Assembly: GCA_041584475.1 (NCBI GenBank)
Contig: JBFHDX010000026.1
Location: 1-37,855 of the forward strand
Length of the DNA stretch: 37,855 nt
Origin: JBFHDX01 sp041584475
GTDB taxonomy: Bacteria; Pseudomonadota; Alphaproteobacteria; UBA8366; JADFVY01
Direction of reading: 5' to 3'
The notes beneath the pieces were generated by a model. It ran no database searches, was not told where the DNA came from, and saw only the letters and a program-made list of their open reading frames with translations. This document shows, piece after piece, positions 33,941-37,855 of the stretch (its first letter is position 1; every line of letters starts with the position of its first letter). The position numbers were made by a program, and so were the translations under genes.

Positions 33941-34378
33941 CTATTTTCGCTTCGCCCGCACGACGAGCACCGAGCAGTGCGCGTGGCGCACCACGCGCGC
34001 CGCGGTCGAGCCGAGGAACAGATCGGCCATGCCCGGGTCGTGCGAGGCGATGACGATGAGGTCGACGCTGGCCTCCCCGGCATATTCGAGGATGCGCGTC
34101 GAGGGGTGGCCGTCGAGCACGACGGTCTTCGCGTCCTCCTCCACCTCGTGTTTGGCGGCGAGCTTCTTCAGCGCCCCGGTCGCGAACTCGACCGACTGCT
34201 CGTGCAGCGAGGCCGGCAGCTGCGCTTTGACGTAGCCGGGCACCGGTGCCAGCACGCTGAGCAGCACGAGCTGCCCGCCATACGCCTTCGCCGCGTCGCG
34301 CGCCAGCGCCAGCGCCGCTTCGGCGGCCTCGGGCTGGGCGACGTCGATCGGAACGAGGATGGTTTCGAGCTTCGGCAT
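33941..34378 (-). CDS. Universal stress protein (UspA family)
   Basis: 145 residues of the UspA fold: ILVPIDVAQPEAAEAALALARDAA at the front, VLDGHPSTRILEYA in the middle, and VIASHDPGMADLFLGSTAARVVRHAHCSVLVVR at the end. The last segment has the G-x2-...-GS nucleotide loop, though one glycine of the usual G-x2-G-x9-G-S is altered (SHDPG), so ATP binding is uncertain. GGAGG six bases before the ATG confirms the start. It stands alone between two inverted copies of a dispersed repeat. Confidence 0.93.
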   Translation of the reverse strand: MPKLETILVPIDVAQPEAAEAALALARDAAKAYGGQLVLLSVLAPVPGYVKAQLPASLHEQSVEFATGALKKLAAKHEVEEDAKTVVLDGHPSTRILEYAGEASVDLIVIASHDPGMADLFLGSTAARVVRHAHCSVLVVRAKRK

Positions 34379-34547
34379 GGCGGGCCTCCGGCTGGTTCTT
34401 GTTCGTTGCTGGCATGCACCCGCGACCGCGCGCGGGCGCCCCCAGTGTGCGCCAGCCGGCCCGCGAAGGCTAGGGGGAGATCCTGTGATCCGCCCAGCCG
34501 GCCAGCGCCGAGCGCCGGGATGGCCGGAGCGACGCCGCCCGGCGCAA

Positions 34548-34713
34548 AGACCGCGTGGCGGGATGGCCACGGGATCGCTGCGACGGATCTTCGATCCGGC
34601 GCCCTTGGCGCCGCGCGGTTACCGCGGGAGGAGTGCTCCTGCGATCGGGTGCGCGTGGCGGCGCGAGGCCACGACCCCCTCCCCGACCCCTCCCCCGCAG
34701 GCGGGAGAGGGGC
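34548..34713 (-). repeat. Inverted repeat flanking uspA, right copy
   Basis: Reverse-oriented partner of 33717-33884. It has its own GGATC-TTC-GATCC hairpin where the left copy has an 11-bp hairpin, so arms are kept while the core differs. The rest of the 34379-34762 gap shows no gene. Confidence 0.8.
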
Positions 34714-34762
34714 TCGTCGCTGGCGGCGGGCACGAACGGGGTGAGCGCCGCGGGCGCGGTCC

Positions 34763-35695
34763 TCACGCCCTGAGGTTGTTGATGATCGCCACCAACGTGT
34801 CGTGCATGGCCTTCGCAATGTTGGACAGGGTCTGCATGGCCCGGCTGATCGCCTGCATGCGGTTCTGCAGGTTGAACGCGGCCAGCTGCGTCAGGTCCGC
34901 CAGGGTCGCCATGTCCGTCTCGATCGTATCGAGCACGGTCAGCAGCTCACGCTCGGTAACCTGAACCGTGCCCGACTGGGCCAGCGACTTCAGGCCCGCC
35001 AGGTCCGCCTCCCAGGCGCCGACGGTCGTCTCGAAGGTGAGCAGGGAGTCGGGCGGCAGCGCGTCGAACACCGGGTCGCTCGCCGGGTCGGTACAGCCCG
35101 ACAGGGCGAACCTGCAGCGGAGAACGACGAGCGTCGCCAGCGTCTCGTCGATCGCCGACACCGTCGCCGCGTTGTTCACGCGGAAGGTGAAGATCGGGTC
35201 CTTCAGCGACAGCTTCGTCGCCACGCCGCCCGACGAGCGGGTCTCCGAGCGAAGCGCGATGCGCTGGGCGTCGCTCAGGTCGACGCGCAGCCCGATGATG
35301 ATGTCGTTCTGCGTCGAATCGCTGGCCTGCAGATGGGCGACATCCGAGAGAAGTCCGGCAATCCGGCCCTCGGCCAGCGCCAGCCGGTCGTTCGCCGAGG
35401 CGAGACCCGCCTCCAGCGTCCCGATCCGCCCGTCCGCCGCGGCGAGACCGGCCTCGAGTCCGTCGACCCGGGCCTGCGCCGCAGCGAGCGCGCCCTCGAG
35501 CGCGGCAAGTGCCGTGCGGGCGCCGGCGAGTTCGGACTGGAGCTGCGTGACGAGGCCCTCGAGCGCCGTCACCCGGTCGGCGAGCGCGACGACGCCGCCC
35601 CGCGCCTTGGAATCCACGGCCTCGGTCGTCTGCGCGAGGGCAGGCGCCGTCAGCATGAGCAACATGATCGCAAGCAGTGAAAGTCCGGCTTTCAT
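34763..35695 (-). CDS. Secreted coiled-coil protein of unknown function
   Basis: 310 residues with a signal peptide (MKAGLSLLAIMLLMLTAPAL, cleavage after ALAQ near 22). Residues about 35-130 are a long coiled coil of Leu/Ala heptads (ALEGLVTQLQSELAGARTAL and similar), followed by a more globular segment with two cysteines (VLRCRFALSGCTD), and a helical end. GGGAGA before the ATG at 35695 fixes the start. Probably periplasmic or surface-associated. No enzyme motif is seen. Confidence 0.8.
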   Translation of the reverse strand: MKAGLSLLAIMLLMLTAPALAQTTEAVDSKARGGVVALADRVTALEGLVTQLQSELAGARTALAALEGALAAAQARVDGLEAGLAAADGRIGTLEAGLASANDRLALAEGRIAGLLSDVAHLQASDSTQNDIIIGLRVDLSDAQRIALRSETRSSGGVATKLSLKDPIFTFRVNNAATVSAIDETLATLVVLRCRFALSGCTDPASDPVFDALPPDSLLTFETTVGAWEADLAGLKSLAQSGTVQVTERELLTVLDTIETDMATLADLTQLAAFNLQNRMQAISRAMQTLSNIAKAMHDTLVAIINNLRA

Positions 35696-36067
35696 CGTAC
35701 GTCTCCCGACATTGGTAAAGGGTCGCCGCAGCCGAAGCCGCGCGGCACCCTTCCCCGGTCGCTTATTGAATCGTTCGTCGCTGCGGTTTCGATCCCGGCC
35801 GGGCGGGGCTCGGTTTGCGTCCCGGCGGGCGCGCCGTCGGCGTGCCTCGCGATGCCCGGCGTCGGTCGCGGCAGGCCACCCCGTCATGCCGGCCGCTGGA
35901 GACAGCTTAGCGGCATTGCCATACGATTTGTAGGGTTATGGTGGCCTTTTTCGGACACGCCAGCGCACGCGGATACGATCGGTGATCGGGTTCGCACGCG
36001 AACCCACGGTCCCCTCATTAGGAGCGCTGTGTCACCTTGACAGGTGTCCCCTGAATTACGGTGCCTC
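35696..36067. other. Intergenic region with palindromic elements
   Basis: No gene. A 7-bp hairpin GGGTTCG/CGAACCC lies at 35988-36005. One near copy of the heptamer motif (GATCGGTGATCGG) lies at 35977-35989. A degenerate GTGTCCCC element (36028-36058) ends shortly before the methyltransferase stop. Confidence 0.5.
36028..36058. repeat. GTGTCCCC element, copy C (degenerate)
   Basis: CTGTGTCACC and AGGTGTCCCCTGAATTA surround a short CACCT-TGAC-AGGTG hairpin. It shares the GTGTCCCC-TNAATTA end with copies A, B and D. Confidence 0.5.
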
Positions 36068-36892
36068 TCAATCCCCTTGTTTCCGCGTGCCGAGCGTCAG
36101 CAGGTAGTCGCGCGGCATGGCGACGCCGCGTTCGTCCCGGAACCGCTCGTGGTAGGCGACGAACGCGTCGCGCAGTTGCCCCCGGCGGCCCGCCGGCAGC
36201 GCCGCGAGCGTGGCCATCGTCGGGCCGTGGTTCCCGCGCCACAGCTCCCACACCTGCTCGCCCGAAGGGGCGCGCAGCACGCTGCATCCCGTCTCGAAGC
36301 GAAGCTCGAAGGTGGAAGCCAGCAGCTCCGTGACGCGATCGCGCCGGCCCCAGGCGAACTGCGACGGCGGCGGCGGGTCGGGCGGCGGCGGCCGGAAAGG
36401 CGCCAGTACGTCGTTCGTGAGCCGCGCCAGCGTCCCGTCTGGCGGCCACGTCGTCAGTGCCAGCCGGCCCCCCGGTCTGCAGACCCGCGCCAGCTCGCCG
36501 GCGGCCGCCTCGGGCCGCTGCACGAACATGACGCCGAAGGTCGACATGACGGCGTCGAAGCTCGCATCCTCGAACGGCAGGTGCTCCGCATCGGCGATGC
36601 TGAATTCGACCGCGAGCCCGGCCTCGCGCGTCAGCCGCCGGGCCGCCTCGACAAGGTCGCCCGCGAAATCGATGCCGTGCGCGTGCGCCCCGAGCGCGGC
36701 GATGCGGCGCGTACCCCAGCCGGTGCCGCTGGCGACGTCGAGGATGCGTTCACCGGGCCGCGGCGCCAGACGATCGATGCAGTGGAGAATGGCGTCGCCG
36801 AAATGCTCGCTGAATTTCTCGTACCGGGTTCCCGCCGTCCCCCAGATCGAGGCGGCCTTCATGTTGTGCGGCTGGACGGGTTCGCCGACCAT
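36068..36892 (-). CDS. Class I SAM-dependent methyltransferase (ubiE/COQ5-like)
   Basis: 274 residues. The SAM-binding core is clear: ILDVASGTGWGTRRIA (motif I, near residues 51-66), GIDFAGDLVEAAR (motif II), IADAEHLPFEDASFDAV (motif III) and ARVCRPGGRLALTTW. A proline-rich insertion (PPPPDPPPPS) follows. The acceptor is unknown. The ATG at 36892 is chosen; the longer frame upstream has no homology. It lies between repeat copies C and D, alone on its strand. Confidence 0.9.
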   Translation of the reverse strand: MVGEPVQPHNMKAASIWGTAGTRYEKFSEHFGDAILHCIDRLAPRPGERILDVASGTGWGTRRIAALGAHAHGIDFAGDLVEAARRLTREAGLAVEFSIADAEHLPFEDASFDAVMSTFGVMFVQRPEAAAGELARVCRPGGRLALTTWPPDGTLARLTNDVLAPFRPPPPDPPPPSQFAWGRRDRVTELLASTFELRFETGCSVLRAPSGEQVWELWRGNHGPTMATLAALPAGRRGQLRDAFVAYHERFRDERGVAMPRDYLLTLGTRKQGD

Positions 36893-36976
36893 GGCTGACG
36901 GCCTTTCGTGCCGTTGCCGGGCTCGCGTGACCGCGCACGCTAGCACGGGCCGGCGCCTCAAAGGCACATCTTGTCG

Positions 36977-37030
36977 AGGGGACACAGGACTTAATTGCCA
37001 AGGGAAATGAGTCCTGTGACCCCCCATTAA
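36977..37030. repeat. GGGGACAC palindrome, copy D
   Basis: GGGGACACAGGAC (36978-36990) faces GTCCTGTGACCCC (from 37011), with one mismatch. TTAATT follows the left arm and ATTAA closes the right. Confidence 0.75.
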
Positions 37031-37121
37031 GCGCCCCCTCGATACCGCGAACGATTGCCGATTGCCCGGCCCGCGCTCCCGCGCCACCATCGCGCATCGA
37101 CAACCATCGAGGGGGCACACC

Positions 37122-37538
37122 ATGTTCCAGGAGTTCAAGGCCTTCGCCATGCGCGGCAACGTCGTCGACATGGCGGTCGGCATCATCATCGGCGCGGCGT
37201 TCGGCAAGATCGTCTCGTCGCTCGTCAACGACATCGTCATGCCGCCGATCGGGCTCTTGCTCGGCGGCGTCGATTTCAGCGAGATCTTCATCAACCTCTC
37301 GGGCGGCGACTACGCAAGCCTCGAGGCGGCGAAGGCCGCGGGCGCGGCGACCGTCAATATCGGCGTGTTCGTCAACACGGTGCTCGACTTCCTGATCGTC
37401 GCCTTCGCGATCTTCATCGTCATCAAGCAGATGAACCGCCTGAAGAAGAAGGAGGCGGAGGCCCCGGCCGCGCCGCCGGCGCCGCCGCGGCAGGAACTGC
37501 TGCTGGAGGAGATCCGCGACCTGCTGAAGAAGGCGTAA
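37122..37538 (+). CDS. mscL: Large-conductance mechanosensitive channel MscL
   Basis: 138 residues, the normal length. It forms a pentameric inner-membrane valve that opens under membrane tension to release solutes after osmotic downshock. The N-terminal MFQEFKAFAMRGNVVDMAVG and TM1 (residues 15-45), a periplasmic loop, TM2 (73-97, VFVNTVLDFLIVAFAIFIVI-like) and the C-terminal helix (LLLEEIRDLLKK) are all present. GAGGGGG before the ATG at 37122 fixes the start. Confidence 0.97.
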   Translation: MFQEFKAFAMRGNVVDMAVGIIIGAAFGKIVSSLVNDIVMPPIGLLLGGVDFSEIFINLSGGDYASLEAAKAAGAATVNIGVFVNTVLDFLIVAFAIFIVIKQMNRLKKKEAEAPAAPPAPPRQELLLEEIRDLLKKA

Positions 37539-37569
37539 AGCGGGAAGGCAGGAAACGCTTACCGACCGA

Positions 37570-37594
37570 GGCGGCGCGGGGTGGGCGCGCCGCC
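37570..37594. terminator. Bidirectional hairpin between mscL and the partial gene
   Basis: A perfect 9-bp GGCGGCGCG/CGCGCCGCC stem with a seven-base loop lies between two convergent genes, the right place for a shared terminator. Confidence 0.6.
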
Positions 37595-37598
37595 GCGC

Positions 37599-37855
37599 TC
37601 AGTAGCCGCCTGCTTCGACGATGCCGATAGCGAGCGCCTCGGTAAACGTCACCTCGACCTCGTCGCCCGGCTTCAGACCGCGCGCGAACTGCTGCATCTC
37701 CGGCTCGCGCACGACGACGCTGCGCATCAGGCCGTCGGGCGTGGCAAAGGTGACAAGGTTGCTCCTGGTGTCGAACGAGACGATCGTGACCACGGTGCGG
37801 ACCACCTCACCGACGGCCATTCCCGGCTTTTCGCCCTCGGCGGCGCGGGCGACTC
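37599..37855 (-). CDS. Conserved small protein, 5' end cut by the window edge
   Basis: 85 residues are visible, open to the window edge. The pattern AVGEVVRTVVTIVSFDTRSN followed by LVTFATPDG, then FARGLKPGDEVEVTFTEALAIGI, fits a family of periplasmic beta-barrel-like proteins in which a GxVxxVD...VTF.GP.G repeat precedes KxGDxVxVxYxEALA. Function unknown. An ATG at 37820 exists, but the frame continues upstream through KPGM, so the true start lies outside. Confidence 0.7.
   Translation of the reverse strand, partial: VARAAEGEKPGMAVGEVVRTVVTIVSFDTRSNLVTFATPDGLMRSVVVREPEMQQFARGLKPGDEVEVTFTEALAIGIVEAGGY

Overview
The window is about 38 kb of GC-rich DNA from what looks like an alphaproteobacterium. 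I infer this from codon use, from an NDUFS4-type complex I accessory protein (26863-27441), and from a metabolic repertoire of TRAP transporter, hydantoinase/oxoprolinase and molybdenum hydroxylase genes. No rRNA, tRNA, CRISPR array or intact transposase was seen.

Left part (1-10.6 kb): a TRAP-type uptake system (end of a probable small subunit, then the large permease) converges on an amidohydrolase. A MarR-type regulator is divergent from the amidohydrolase. After a 480-bp gap holding a strikingly AT-rich island comes a tightly overlapping four-gene operon: FAD subunit, fused 2Fe-2S/molybdopterin hydroxylase, a 6-hydroxynicotinate-reductase-like iron-sulfur flavoprotein, and an ApbE-like UPF0280 protein. 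Together these look like uptake, hydroxylation, ring reduction and amide hydrolysis of an N-heterocyclic compound. The UPF0280 protein is a candidate flavin-attachment factor for the reductase.

Middle part (10-27.4 kb): an adjacent HyuA/HyuB pair, two secreted proteins of unknown function, a short-chain dehydrogenase, a gamma-glutamyltransferase, an LVIVD-repeat secreted protein, a rhodanese, and a tiny zinc-finger protein. A PhnD-like solute-binding protein is divergent from a second HyuA-HyuB system, this time fused into one 1232-residue chain. An NDUFS4-like protein with an unusual tail follows.

Accessory part (27.5-33.6 kb): an orphan ParA-like ATPase is followed by a large stem-loop. 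Next is a phage-like regulatory module: an XRE/S24 self-cleaving-type repressor, with four copies of a 15-bp dyad operator (ATGCR-N5-YGCAT) placed exactly on three promoters. The leftward target is a basic protein of unknown function. The rightward transcript crosses a 14-copy heptamer array. It then encodes a decapeptide-repeat/zinc-ribbon protein, a VRR-NUC-like protein that seems to have lost its E-x-K residues, a tandem array of 113-bp units each encoding a mini-ORF derived from the end of that gene, and a DUF6456-like protein.

Right part (33.6-37.9 kb): housekeeping and stress genes (UspA, coiled-coil secreted protein, SAM methyltransferase, MscL, and the end of a conserved small protein), interleaved with dispersed palindromic repeats of a GGGGACAC...GTGTCCCC family. 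A pair of roughly 165-bp inverted repeats flanks uspA.
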